Of a stretch of 32,582 bases of DNA, positions 1 to 12,457 are shown one piece after another. The stretch covers positions 560,011-592,592 of the forward strand of contig NW_003211409.1 in the NCBI RefSeq assembly GCF_000006405.1, given 5' to 3'. Source of the stretch: Perkinsus marinus ATCC 50983. Lineage: Eukaryota; Perkinsozoa; Perkinsida; Perkinsidae. The notes under the pieces were generated by a model. It was not told the origin of the DNA. It ran no database searches and saw nothing but the letters and a program-made list of their open reading frames with translations. The translations under genes and the position numbers were made by a program. Each line of letters starts with the position of its first letter. Within the stretch, counting starts at the first letter, position 1.

Positions 1-345
1 GCAGGTCTCATCGAGTCAGCATTGCGTTTAATAATAAAGTTGTGTAGTAATGTGTACGATTGTTACCAGGATATGCTGAGCATTATTACAGGAAAGAAGA
101 ATTTACACGCGGATGCACAGAGTTCTCGACATTAGAACAACGTCTATCAGCTTAGAGCAGTTCCTGCAATATCGCTCAGTAACATTGGTTTGTGGTCCAA
201 GGAATTGTACGCCAAGCTCACGAACTGGAAAGTCATTAAGTGTTAGATGTTCAAGTGAGGGCCGCTAAGAAGCGGTAAGTTACCCCGAATCAGTCAATCT
301 GTCACGGATTAAGGCGGTGAGCTCGTCCTTGAGGTATCCTCCCGG
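1..345. other. Non-coding stretch, no feature seen
   Basis: I see no convincing exon, RNA gene or transposon end here. The stretch leads into the 53-bp minisatellite and has mixed base composition with several stops in every frame. Confidence 0.4.
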
Positions 346-722
346 CCATCCCTATGTATGCGCTGATACAATCGATGTTACCGGGCGGGGCAACTATGCC
401 ATCCCAATGCATCCAATGGTACGATCGATGTTACCGGGCGGGGCAACTATGCCATCCCAATGCATCCACTGGTACGATCGATGTTGCCGGGCGGGGCAAC
501 TATGCCATCCCAATGCATCCACTGGTACGATCGATGTTGCCGGGCGGGGCAACTATGCCTTCCCAATGCATCCAATGGTACGATCGATGTTACCGGGCGG
601 GGCAACTATGCCATCCCAATACATCCACTGGTACGATCGATGTTGCCGGGCGGGGCAACTATGCCTTCCCAATGTATGCACTGGTAGAATCGATATCTCC
701 AGCGGGGCAGCTATGCCACCCT
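346..722. repeat. 53-bp minisatellite, about 7 copies
   Basis: The unit contains CGATGTTACCGGGCGGGGC followed by an AACTATGCC-ATCCCAATGC-like stretch. Unit starts at CGATG fall at 373, 426, 479, 532, 585, 638 and 691, each exactly 53 bases apart. Inner copies differ by single bases (TTACC/TTGCC, GCCATCC/GCCTTCC, CCAATGG/CCACTGG) and the end copies are more degenerate. The unit has no stop in any forward frame, and 53 is not a multiple of 3, so all three forward frames stay open through the array. I read those frames as repeat artefacts, not genes. The array lies about 150 bp past the stop codon of the uroporphyrinogen decarboxylase gene. Confidence 0.95.
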
Positions 723-867
723 AATTAAGTCTAGGTCCCGAACAACACCACATGATATCTCCACACACCAAGAACTCCTCCCACAGGAGCGTAGTACAGC
801 ATTGCACCAACACTCATTTACTGCACTCAAGGCCGAGGTAGCACAAGAAACTCGTCCTGTCTTTTGC

Positions 868-2485
868 CTAGAGCTTAATGCTCTTGATGGCATCGATGAA
901 ATTACCAGCCATCTCTGGCGTCATATCCGGCATCATGCCGTGCCCTAAATTGGCAATGTACCTACAACGACAATCCCTGCAAATCGATTATCGGAAGGAA
1001 GACCCACTTCGAATGTCCACCTCCAAAGGCATTCACGTTGGCTACAACGGCATCCTTCACAACAGCAGCTGAGCTGTACAACATCGCGGGGTCTAAGTTG
1101 CCTGCCGAAAGTAGACATTGTTACCACCGCTAACCTTAGATCAGTTGACTACCTTGGAGGACCTTATCAGGGAGATCCCGTCTCGCTTCGTCTGCTGGCT
1201 TTCTCCACGACACCGAGATAGCGTCGTACGCTGAGTCCTCGAATGAAGTCAGATCTTGGACATCTTTTGGGAAACCGATCACCAAAGCGTCAGGTCGTTG
1301 TCGTTTCACCTAGCACCACACATACTCGACCACACCATCCCCAAACTTTCCTTCTTACTTCAGCCGGGATCCGCTTGAAGTCTTCCAAGCAAAACTGAGC
1401 ATAACACGCCGGAGTTATCTCACCACCGTTGGTATCAAAAACCTGAATCCCAATTAATCTCTTAGAACGAATCCTGAGCATGTCACATGTTACCTGCAGA
1501 ATCTTAGCTCCCGCGTCATACTGGTTGACTAGGTATTCAATACAAATATCTGTTATAGCTGCCATCACACGTTTGGCGTCTTCTGGATAGGAGTAAAGCC
1601 TGCAAAGCAACTCAGGAAGAGCTAAATGCTAACCACGGCCTAATACCAAGTTCTAGCCTTAGCCCAAGTCTTACTGCCCCCGCCTTCTACCATGTAGCAA
1701 AACAGGGACCACGGCGCACCTGTAGTAGTCCATCTGACGGTGCTATCACAATCACGACAACTTACCACAGAAACCGATGACGGTGAGCTGATTTTCGAGT
1801 TTGCTGACAGTAGCGAAGATAGCATCATACACATAAGCCAAACCTTCACCCACATTGGGTTTGAGATTGAGGATCCTGCCAAGTGAATAGTCTAGGAGTA
1901 GAGCCCCTCGAAATACAAGAAGGCTACCTTTCGATGTCTTCAGGCGTCTCGAGCTTCGGACTCAGGACAGGACCCTTTCCGGGAACCATTTCCAAATGCT
2001 GACCCATGAGCATCGGGATAGTCAATATATCCGAAAACACTGTGAAGAAGCTTCCTACTCGGTTTCGTGCGTAGTTAAACTTACCAATGCAAGCGTCAAG
2101 CTTATTGAATCTCCGATAGGGCTGTATCGTTACCTCTGAGGCCAAGTCCGGATCTTGGCAGACCTAGGAGGAATATTAGTCGAGACAACAGTAGAGCGAA
2201 GCTACCTTAACGAAGTCATGCTCGGCCCGCAGTTCCTTGAATTCTGGTAAATAACGGCCAGCTTGCCTCATTATCCACACTGGAATCTCATCTACTTCCT
2301 CACCCCGAGCCGCCCGCAGCAACCTGAGTGAGTCGGTACCAAGAAGCTCAGACCAGCAGACAACAACTCGTGGCAGACTAGAGGCTGACCCGTTTCTACC
2401 TGTTCTGCTTGGGCTCAGGCCAGGAGTGTCCGGCCGACAGGAAAGCCTTCCGGGCTTCAGCGTAATTGACTTTAGTATCGGTCAT
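868..2485 (-). CDS. UROD: Uroporphyrinogen decarboxylase, 11 exons, complete
   Basis: This enzyme converts uroporphyrinogen III to coproporphyrinogen III in heme synthesis. The joined exons give about 370 residues, close to the human length of about 367. Landmarks in order are LRAARGEE, the substrate-binding [13 protein letters not shown] near residue 45, VFSDILTIP with the catalytic Asp near residue 98, [48 protein letters not shown] and the C-terminal [13 protein letters not shown] with the conserved His. I find ten GT-AG introns of 76, 42, 45, 52, 46, 47, 51, 49, 51 and 46 nt, and all joins keep frame. The start is the ATG at 2485-2483 ([13 protein letters not shown]) and the stop is a TAG at 870-868. 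No lesion is visible. A short N-terminus without an obvious transit peptide does not settle cytosol versus plastid. Confidence 0.95.
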
Positions 2486-3333
2486 TTGGAACGAGATGCA
2501 AAACAGTACCGAAAACTCAATCTAAGTCCTATTTCCGTTAGAAGGTCTGCAAGCCATCCTCACTGTCCCGCAATCAGAAATCACAAGGGCTGTCTACGGA
2601 TAAATAAAAGGAACCAAAGAGTCAAGAACGACTACGGAATTCATCTCTACAAAACTTTGAGGCACTCATTTTGTTTCCGAATGGCAGAAATCCTACTAGC
2701 TTGCGGCGCTCTGCATTCCGAGGGACTCAGGTTGTCTCAACGTGCTCCTGAGCTTCAACAGCGTTCCTATGATTTGATTTCACTCGATCTAAGGAGCGCT
2801 CAACAGAGGCCTATTGAACACCCCATCTTAGTTTGGGGTTTCCCTACTTCGATCCCCTCCGGACCTACGATTCGTATCTCCTCTTTGAGTTAGAATTGAA
2901 CTGCGCCACTCTCTGATTAGTACTAGCACAGCGCGGACCGTCGTTCACTCTAGGCCGCGTACGAAAAATTCCAACCGGCGTAAGAACGATCTGTTGCGGA
3001 CAGAAGGGGAAACATGGAGAGGTAGGAGACAGGATTGCAAGAAATTTGCAAGACATGAAGCTGAACTTTACGACGGATTTCAAATGTGACACAGGAATGA
3101 AGCTCGAGTAGGGCTGACCGTGATGAAGGATGGAGTATTAGAGAGAGTAAGGTGGACGGGGCGAATAGAGCGGTACATGCATTGTCGGAAAGCAGTGTGA
3201 TGGGAGTGAGAATGCTTGGAAGTTGACTGTTTGAACGTTTTAACACACTTCTCGGGGTAACGATTATGTCGGGATAATTATGTTGGTACTCCTCTTGTAT
3301 AATGATGATGATAGTTTTTGGTCCTGTCTATCG
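2486..3333. promoter_or_regulatory. Shared upstream region between two divergent genes
   Basis: This 850-bp stretch separates the starts of uroporphyrinogen decarboxylase (minus) and acetyl-CoA carboxylase (plus), so it must hold the promoters of both if the start calls are right. I see no TATA box at a sensible distance and no repeat. A 155-codon forward frame that begins inside the first UROD exon and runs to 2893 has no recognisable content, and I do not call it a gene. Confidence 0.4.
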
Positions 3334-6300
3334 ATGTCTCTGTCTACTCCAGCGGCAGCGTACCTTCACCGACCCAATAGCTCCACTGAGATCAGACCCC
3401 TACGGATTCTCGTGGCTAACAACGGCCTTTCTGCATGCAAATTCATAAGAAGCACCGCTAAGGCACAGTTGCAGCCGGAAATGTAGTCCTGGGGGGAGCG
3501 TGCCCTGCTTTAGCTCACAAGGGTAGGTGCATCGCAAGAGGCGTTGATCTGTACGTAATGGAGACCCCCGACGACCGCGAGGCAGGCCTGTCATACAGGG
3601 CTGAGCCCAACCCTCTGGTGCCTCCTGGATGCGGGGTCAGAGTGGTCCCTGTTGAGGCTCCTCCCGGTCCAGGTGCTAACAACTACGGCAACGTAGAGGT
3701 ATGAGAAAGCCTTGGTCGTCAGTGCAGGGCTCACTGGTGCTGGCAGGTCATACGTAGATTAGCGGTCGAGAACGAATGCGATATGATTTGGCCCGGTTGG
3801 GGTCATGCTTCAGAGAACCCTGAGCTCCCCAAGGCCTTTGAAGACACCGGAATAGAGTTCATTGGCCCCTCCGCAGAGTACGGCAGCATCAGCTCATTGA
3901 GATTGGCATTGTACTAACTTTACTAGGTGCATGCGACTATTGGGAGATAAGGCCGAGTCGACGATTACTGCCAAGAAATGCGGAGTACCTCTCCTGGGAA
4001 TCGATCCTGGGTGGAATGCTCGCTAATGTAGGTACCATGCATCCCTTGGTCCGGAGACTACCCGGACTTGGCTACAGAAGGCTTCGTGGCGGACTCTGAG
4101 GCAGCGGCGGAGTGCTGTGATAGAATAGGGTATCCATGCATGATCAAGGCTGCTATGGGAGGGGGAGGCAAAGGTGATGTGGCGGAGGAGTGGTATGGCG
4201 GCTATGGTCGAGTCAGGTATTCGGATGGTGTCCTGTCGAGAAGAAGTAGCGGACAAATTCGAGTTGGTCAGAGGAGAGATTCCCATCGGCGGTATCATGA
4301 TCATGAGATGTGTCACTAGAGCTCGCCATTTTGAAGTTCAAATCTTGGCTGATAAGTAAGGCTGAGTCTTAGTGCTTATTACGGAATCCCTTCATTGCGA
4401 CCTTGCAATCAATGATCAATGATGACTTCGATAACAATTCTTTTCTCTGGAAACTGCGTGAAAGTCTTTTTGAAAATGGTGTTGATGGAGTGTATTGGAG
4501 TTTCACCCGTTTCACGTGAAGTGGCGTAATACTCTGTGGAAAACGCGATATTCGCGCTATGCAGTAGTCGTGAAATACATCCCTCACTAGTGTTGTCATA
4601 TCACCGTCGTGAAAATTCATTATATGAGCGGCGCACGACTGAGTTGATCTCATACGAAGACTGTTATGAAGCTTTCCATATAAATTATCAGATACAACAA
4701 CGTTGTGGCTCTGAGTACTCGTGATTGCTCGCTCCAGCGCCGACAACAGAAAATGGTTGAGGAAGGTCCTGTGGTCCACACTAGTCATGAAAGAGTTCTC
4801 GAGATGCAAGATGCTGCTGCCAGACTTTGTGCGGAAGTTGGGTAAGAGATGGTATTCACTGGAGTGTGGCGATTCTGGCGGTGGGCAGGTATGTGTCGGC
4901 GGGCACTGTAGAGTTCTTATATGATCTTGATACGGATGAATACTACTTCCTTGAAGTCAATACGCGACTACAAGTGGAGCATCCAGTGACGGAGCTCCTC
5001 AGCGGCGTCAATCTACCAAACGCGATGATCCAAGTGGCTCTGGGAAAAACTCTCTATGAGATACCCGATGTCGCTGCATTCCTGGCCGATCCGGATCGCT
5101 ATAGGTTCAAGGACAGACATGTGATGGCCTGCCGTATTACGGCTGAGGTGGGCCTCGCGGGCTGGGAATTTGAACTAACTCGCTTTCTGTAGGCGGCTGA
5201 CGATGGCTTCCGACCGACTGCTGGTATAGTGGAGCGTGTGAAGTTGTATGAGGATCAGATCAGTTATGAGGAGCTGAATGAGGATGTTTTGTAATGATGG
5301 TATTGTCGTGGAGCTCGAGGGGCGTATTGCTGTTCCTCAGCCTTTACTATTTCTCTATCGCTGCTGATGGGAAAAAGAAGGCAGCTATCACCCAGTATTC
5401 TGATAGTCAATTCGGGCACATTTTCGTTGTTGGTAGGAGGGTTGGAACGACCAGTGAATATAGCAGAGTCGTGTGCAGGCTCGGACCGTCGTGATGCTGT
5501 GCGGCGAATGGTAGAAGTCCTTCGTAACGTAGAGGTTGTGGGAGAGGTGAAGTGCAGTGTTGATTACATCAGGGAAGTAAGTGAAGTTGTGGTCTCTTGT
5601 GCGCGGTTTCCACGGGACAAATACGTATGCTGGTATCATTTATGTTCAGCTGAGGAGTTGGTGAGAATTTTCACATTTATTAGGGTAGAAGTGCATCAAA
5701 ATCAAGGAAAATTTTTCATATTTTCGTATGTTTTTTTAGTGCTTTTGAAGCATTGGTTGCCATTAATATCACATTGAGTTTAGTGTGATCTCTTAGGTGA
5801 TGCGTACCAGCGAGTTCGAGAACGATACTTACCATACCAACTGGTTGCTTTCCCCCACAGAAGGCCAAAGGGTCATCACCAAGGCGATAGCGATGGACTC
5901 TGTTGTCAACGGCAGTCTGGTCCTGGCCAAGGTCGGTGTTGCCGCATCGATATGCAAGTGAGGGCACCACTGAAAGGCTCCTATGCATAGAACTTCCCGT
6001 CAGGTTCCTGTATCGATTCCTCCGTGCTGAATCGCAATTTGCGGCGAAGTTGTCTGCTGCACAGCTTCCAGCGCATTTGGCGACTACTATGCACGAGGAT
6101 ATTGTTCTTGGGAAATGTGGCAGGTTGCCTTATAGACCCTGCAAGTTCCTATCACAAGTGTCGGCTACTGGCCCTAATTCTTTCTGTGTCACCATACAGA
6201 TGCCTGATGGAGAGAAGACTGTGATACCCTACTTACATGCTGAACCTGTCTCGGGTGAGGTATACGAATTCCGACTGAGTGGCTGGCAGTTCAACTCGAC

Positions 6301-9300
6301 TGGTCAACGGGTTGTCTTTGCTCCCCATGGCGAAATGCTGACGATGTACTTTGGTGAGTGCAAGAGCGAGTGTTGGGAGATCATACGGGAAGTGGATCCA
6401 CATGAAGTCCGCTCGCAAATGGCCGGTAGTGTTCATTCGTTGAAGGTATCTGATGGTGATCGCGTGGTGGCGGGGGAAATCATCTGTCAAGTGGAGGCGA
6501 TGAAAATGTTCATGCCGATTCTCATGCCGTTTACTGGGGTCATCAAGTTCAATGTGGCGCCGGGCAGCACGTTGAAAGTTAACGACTTGATAGCTACGCT
6601 TAGCGACTTGGAGGTGGACGATCCGACTCAGTTGGAAGACTGCAAGCCCCAGGTGTATAGCGATGCTAAGGTGTTGCATAAACGTCGAATGTCGGTGCAG
6701 TTTGACCCGAACGATGTGGAGAACATTATGAAGGGCTACGAGCTCATTGGAATGAGCGCTCATGAATTCGTAGGGAAAGTAGCTGAGTACGTCTTGAAGC
6801 AAGGAGAGATGAGTGATGGTAGTTTTGATACTACTACTGCTGAGAACATTCTCAATATGCTAATTCGGGTAGAGGATCCAGCTGATGAGATGCTCGATCA
6901 TTTGAGCCACATGAATCCTGGTGCTTCCCGGTTGGCGTTGTCAGTGGCTAAGGCAGGTTTGGTTGATCCCAAAGATATGGACCTGCTGATGGATATCGCT
7001 AGGAGTCGTCGAAACACGAGGCTGCGTGTGGACATCGCGATGTGTGTCATAGCAGTACTGTGGGAAAAATCGGCTTGGGTGGATGCTCTTGAGAAAATCC
7101 GAAGGTGGAAAACGGCCGATATGGAAAACCTTAAATTGGCGGCTGGCGCTCTCACACTCAGAGCTAACGGTGTCACCACGAGTGACACTCTGGTTGAGCC
7201 AGTACTCACGGTGATCGACGAAATACCACTGGGGAGAGCGGATGCTAGCACTGACAGCCCCAACGAGCTCAGCAGTATGAGTTCTGATGACAACTCTAGT
7301 ATGGAGGGCGGCATGGTGAGCGGTTTGCCGATGGTTAAAAGCCCTTTGAAGCGGATGATCAGAAACGATAGTATTCGCAGTCTGTTTGAGAGGACGCTGG
7401 GCCGCAAGCCTTCTGTCATTGACAAGGTGTCGGGTGGTGTTACCTTAGAAGTGGTGAAAGATCTTTTCCCGGTCTCGAAGAGTGCTATTGCGGACCCCTA
7501 CACCTACTACGCTCAGCTGAATTTCAACCTCCAGAGCGCCACTGGAATGCGCGGCTGTGATCCGGTGCTGTCGGGTGGTAAGAAGCTTGACAATTTGGTG
7601 GTCGCGAGTGTAGACTTGTCGAATCACAAGAGTTATGTGGCTGAGGTCGTGGCTATGTATCAGCGTATGCGTAGAGAGCTGACTATGGCTGGTCCCAGTC
7701 TTGGTGATCGCAGGACACATCTCAAGATTGAGGTGACTCCATATGGCTCGCTGACAAGTGTCACCGATGAGGTGTGCGCTGAGGCGTTGTGCACTGGTTT
7801 AAATGAGGGTGGCGAGTTGGTTAATAAGGAAGCCCCTGTCGCTAGTGTTGCTGTGGTGCTGGGCCCACACAGGAGGTGAAAATGATAATTGTATAAGTGC
7901 TCTGTTCGATACTGGTTTCGATCAGGTTCTTCTTCCATAACTCTGCAGTTGTGTCGGAAGCGAAGTTCGTCGAGCTGGTACTGTATCGCAATGTGCCGCC
8001 ATATAGATGGCAAGAAATGGAGTGTTCACGGTTCGAGAATTACATCCTCACACCTTTGCCGTTGGGTCCATGCCCTAACGCCTACTCCCCGCTTTCCCCA
8101 CAAGATGTCACTGACTTTGTTTCTGTCGTGAAGGCTACACCAAGGAGGGTCAATAAGGGTGAGCAGAGTAGAGCAGCGGAGGGGACCTGTATGGGGCTTC
8201 CTTAGATAAGTGGTCGGAGCCAATTTTGAGCGCCAGCGCGTTCGTGACGGGCAGCGTTGTGGGAAAGTGCCGGCCTACGGAGCCTGTGAAGCTGGTGGAG
8301 AGCGCGATGATCGCGGCATTGGATGCCCTCATGATCAACACTAAGGGACCTCGTAGGACTAAGCAGCAGTGCAATAGGTGACCTTGTGTGAATGGAAGAG
8401 AGCACATTTGAGTGTCGCAGGATGTACCTGTCCGTTTCCTGCCCTGATTGGGAAGACGGTGAAGACTCTGAGGATGAGGTGGACGGGATGGGTGACAACT
8501 CGGCTGTTTTGGGCCGATCCCTGAGCCAAGCTGAGAAGACTGTGGCCGCCGCGGTTCGAGGGTACTCCTCTGAGCTGTGGGCATACGCCAACCATCTCGA
8601 GGTGCCTCACTGCTGGGTACCATCTCCCTTGCATTGTCCTCTTGGTCAGGTCCGTCTGTCCTTTGGTCAGCATATGCCTATAAGGGTCTTCGTGAGAGGC
8701 ACTCCATGGCGCCTTGACGTTACCGCTATAGCCTACCATGAGGTCCGCCATCCCACCACTGGAGTGCTACAGCTGAGGCGTCTACCTAATCCTGATGATG
8801 GTAGTCTTGCTGAGGACGACGGGGTGGAGGTAGATGCCCCGTTACAGCAACCAGCTGGTGTCACCGTGAGGCGGCATGCGGCTGAGCGGCTCGATGTAAT
8901 GCCGAGTGGAAGAAATGTGGATGACAATCGTTGGAGTTTCAGACTACCTATGTGTATGATTTCCTGGAGCTGTTCGAGCAGGCCGTACGTGAGGAGTGGC
9001 GGAGGAAAAAGAGCGGTCACGAAGCACGTATTATCCTTTCCGAGACTAAGCGTTTTGTCAAGGTGGAGGAGCTGAGGCTGAAGGAAGGTTAGTTGGGGAG
9101 CTTCTGGGGGAGTGGAAGATATCGTGTATGGGAGTAGGTGTGGAGGATCCTCTTCGTAACAAGGACCCGGCCGAGATGTTGGAGTTTATGCCCAACTCTC
9201 CGGGGACCAACAATATTGGTATGGTTGCATGGAAGCTGACGATGAAGGTAGGCAGGCGCCTGAGGATTTGCTCGAGGTGTGGTATGGGGGCCTTCTCAGA

Positions 9301-10731
9301 TGCCCGAGTGGCCGGCCGGTCGGGAGGTTTATGTGGTGGCGAATGACATCACGTTCATCCAGGGTTCGTTCGCGCCTAAGGAAGATGACCTCTTTTACTA
9401 TGTCTCCAAGTTGGCCCGGCTCACTGGAGCTCCTCGGCTGTATATTGCTGGCAACTCTGGCGCAAGGCTGGGGATTGCCAAGGAGGTCTTCGCGAGGTTC
9501 AAGGTGGCTTGGCGAGATGGTGAAGTCGATTACCTTTATCTTGACAAGGAGGCCTATGAGGCTATACCCGAGTCAGTGAGCGGGGTTTGGGTCGGTGGTG
9601 ACCGGTTCAAAATAAAGACTATTATTGGTAAAGAAAACGGCATCGGCATTGAATGCTTGTCGGCTTCGGGGCTCATCGCGGGTGAAACTTCCCTTACGTA
9701 CAACCAGAATATGACCATGACGTATGTAACTGCTAGGACTGTGGGCATTGGTTCTTATCTGGCTCGACTAAGCCAACGAATAATACAGAAACGCACTGCT
9801 CCTATAATCCTCACTGGTTTCAAGGCGCTCAACTCGGTCCTTGGGAAGGAAATTTACACGAGTAATGACGACATAGGAGGCACTCATGTTATGTTCGGTA
9901 ACGGCATCACGCAGACTACGGTTGATGACGACTTGTCTGGTGTTCGTGAGATGGTACGGAGGATTGGCATGCTGAGAGAACCACAAACGCAGTTGGGGAA
10001 GCTGCCTCGGCCTGCGGCACCCGACAGTATATTCGATAAGAATTCTTTCGAGGAGCAAATGGCTGGGTGGGCTCCTAGTGTGCGGGTGGGGCGAGCGGCA
10101 ATTGGTGGTTCGCCTGTGGGTATTGTTGTTACCGCTCCAGAGACTACTACTGCGGTCAAGCTGGCTGATCCTGCTGATCTGAGCTCTGCTGAGAAGACTA
10201 TCACGTATGAGCCTCGTGTCATGTACGCTGATGGGGTTTCGAAGGTTGCTCAGACTGTTAGTGACCTTATCACTGAGCAGTTGCCACTAGTTATGGTACT
10301 CAACACACGCGAGGTAGTCTTGGTTGTGATGGGAATTTCATTCAGATGGTCTTTACTCTCAGGTGGACAGCACAGACATTGAGATGAACCATGTAATATC
10401 CCAGCTCGTTGAGGAGCTGGTGCGGTTTGAAAAGGCGGGCAGGCCGCTCATCGTCTTGCCAGCTAGTGGGTGCCTCCTTTCACCTGAGGTTAAGACGGTC
10501 ATAGAATCTGCGGCACCGAGTAGCTACATTTTCGATAACTCGTATGGTTCTCGCGATAAGTGGACGTGTAGTGCGCTGACCAATGGCGAGAGCTACTCGT
10601 GGAAGGACCTGCGCGGCTGGCTCGCGTGCTTCCTAGGATGTGAGCCGGAGCAGCTACTTGGGGTCAATGGAGCCAACGACGAGATTGATGAGATCAAAAG
10701 GGAACTGCTAGGTTATATTAAGGAAGGGTGA
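3334..10731 (+). CDS. ACC: Multidomain acetyl-CoA carboxylase, many short introns; atypical C-terminus
   Basis: This is the single-chain eukaryotic type that carboxylates acetyl-CoA to malonyl-CoA. The biotin carboxylase domain (about 3394-5270) shows [31 protein letters not shown], the ATP-grasp [10 protein letters not shown] joined over a 45-nt intron to [27 protein letters not shown] and [22 protein letters not shown] follows. The biotin carrier motif EAMKM has its Lys codon at 6503-6505. The carboxyltransferase domain (about 9150-10731) shows [52 protein letters not shown] sequence and [11 protein letters not shown]. Introns are mostly 41-50 nt; one near 4358-4691 is about 330 nt. The longest exon (from about 5900 to 7879) covers the carrier and central regions. 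The start is the ATG of [14 protein letters not shown]; there is no clear targeting peptide. After [11 protein letters not shown] the usual NWRGFSGG and LRGGSW motifs are missing (see findings). The stop TGA overlaps a GTGAGT, so one more exon is possible. Confidence 0.93.
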
Positions 10732-10801
10732 GTTGGGATGGTCGGTGATAGTATACGTACTGTCGTGAATGCGAATGGTTGAGTAAAGCTATTGTCACAC
10801 A

Positions 10802-11745
10802 CTACGGACCAACTGGAGTTTGATCTTGCAATTCTAAACGGCAATTCGGGGAAATGCCTATACCGCGGTTCGAACTTGGGAATGTCATTGGAGCTTTGCT
10901 TGTTGTATCAGGTACGGGAGTCTCGTCGAAAGTGTTGTTCAGAGCCAGAATAAGGGGAACCCCTTGGTGGCTAGCCCGTCGGCACTCAGCTTGTCCCACT
11001 ATGCCTCGCAGCCACGTGGCCTTTAACTGTTGAAAAAACCCAGAATATATGGAATTGTATTAAGACTGTTTTTAGGGTATCGTTCACGCCCTGTACCCCA
11101 CTGTTTCTCCTATTACACTGACACTGTACAATCACCTTGCTATGCTTGCGGTATGCCGTCAAGAATGCTATTTTCGGCGGAGGACACGCTCCTCTGGAGG
11201 CATTCTAATACTTTCGAATTATGAATTGTACCAAACACTTACTTGGCTCCAACTTGCCATTCTGCCAGAGGTGGATCCTTCGAGCCAGCTCAGAAACCGT
11301 TCTCTTGTACCCGTTGGGCTCGAGTTGTCTGATACAGCAACAGGGGTCGGTTTTTTGGCTATATAGATTAGCGATATGGTACCGTCGTACCGCCATGGTG
11401 TGCTTATCAACAACTACAGTGAGGATCTCTTCGGAGTCGATCTGTATAAAAAGAGGTGGTTCCGGGGGTTAGACGGTGGGAAGTTAGTTTGGTAAAAGTC
11501 AGGTTGAGTGGGCAGCTAGTTGAAGACCCCCAAGTCATCGCGGCAAGGCAGTGTACGGTTCACTGCTTCTAGCTGATCTGAGAGTATCTTCAGGCTCGAT
11601 GTCGCATTGGGCCCATCGGTGGCAACCAATTGAGCCTCATAGCTCGGTACCAGACGCGCAGACGGCCGAGGCTCAGGATAGAAGGTAGTGAGGTCATGGT
11701 TGGCTTCGTGACGGAGAGGCTCTTGTAAGGTTATGCGTTCCACAG
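10802..11745 (-). CDS. Unrecognised multi-exon gene (exon set partial)
   Basis: I do not recognise the product. Three minus-strand blocks look coding. The first (about 11745-11524) reads ITLQEPLRHEANHDLTTF and ends near PCRDDLG. The second (about 11450-11255) reads IDSEEILTVVVDKHTMAVRR and continues to WQNGKLEPS before a good GTAAGT donor. The last (about 10999-10802) includes GVPLILALNNTFDETPVP and ends at QTPVGP and a stop. An acceptor TTATACAG precedes the second block. I could not fix the start codon: the upstream frame opens with GTG, not ATG. The gene would be tail-to-tail with acetyl-CoA carboxylase, leaving about 70 bp between stops. A weaker possibility is that these are chance open frames. 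Confidence 0.4.
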
Positions 11746-12092
11746 CATTTGCTGTTTGGGCATGCTGGTGACGTTAATAAGGACCCGAGGAGGAATTTGC
11801 AGAGGAGGGAGTTTTACACTAGTCATCAGTTTTTCTATCAGAACCCAGACGTGAGATTTCCCCACGTCCTTCCTTGTGAACGGAGCTTTGGATTTTCTCA
11901 GACTGGAGGGAAAATTAAACAAGTGCATAGAAAGCCGAGTGAGCTCTTCCAGGCAAACCCTGAAAATCTGGGGGTAATATTCAGTGTGATCCTTAGCTGT
12001 AGTCGTTCTTGTATGTAGGAGCACGCGCCGGTCTTGACGAGTTTGGTTGAGCGAAGTCGTAGTAGATGGGCTGAAGAAGTGGCAGAGGAGCG
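11746..12092 (+). other. Exon-like blocks, possibly 5' exons of the OCRE-FHA gene
   Basis: Two forward blocks look coding. About 11752-11849 reads FGHAGDVNKDPRRNLQRREF and ends at YQNPD before a GTGAGA donor. About 12017-12092 follows a TGTAG acceptor, reads VLTSLVERSRSRWAEEVAEE and stops at a GTAGG donor. They have the basic/acidic mix of nuclear RNA-associated proteins and point towards the OCRE-FHA gene, but I could not join them to it in frame with confidence. No start codon is assigned. Confidence 0.3.
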
Positions 12093-12457
12093 GTAGGGGC
12101 TGTTTTGAAAGTGGTGGTTTTCAGGGAAGTTTGGCAGGTTCGCAACCACGAATTCGCTTAGTTATCGGGGAGCAAATTCGAGCGCATCAGAAGGTAGTGA
12201 TGAATTACTCACGACTTGATGCAATTCGACTTTGAGGTACATCTCGTCACCCTAAGAAGACGGGTGAGTTCACAGCGACTGTCCGCAAGAACTACCATAA
12301 GATCGGCTTACGTGAGGCTGGAGCCGCTGGTTGAAAATATCCGTTCATGGTTCGTGTTGTTATCGTGGATTTAAATGTTGTCGTAAAAGGTATAGTTGAG
12401 TTCCAAGTATTGGCAGTGTGGAACATTGTTTGACCAGTAAGGCTTTTGTCTAGAGTG
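12093..12457. other. Non-coding or unresolved stretch
   Basis: I see no feature that can be supported. It lies between exon-like blocks and the first clear exon of the OCRE-FHA gene, and may be intron or 5' flank. Confidence 0.3.

Noticed and set aside
317-728. Three overlapping forward frames as repeat proteins
   Set aside because: All three arise only because the 53-bp unit lacks stops; there is no start context, signal or sequence outside the repeat.
2426-2893. A 155-codon forward open frame
   Set aside because: It starts antisense to the first UROD exon, matches nothing I know, and has the uneven composition of a chance frame in an intergenic region.
5903-7879. The 658-codon frame as a separate gene
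   Set aside because: Its first Met lies inside carboxylase sequence; BC-to-carrier linker and biotin motif show it is one large exon of the carboxylase gene.
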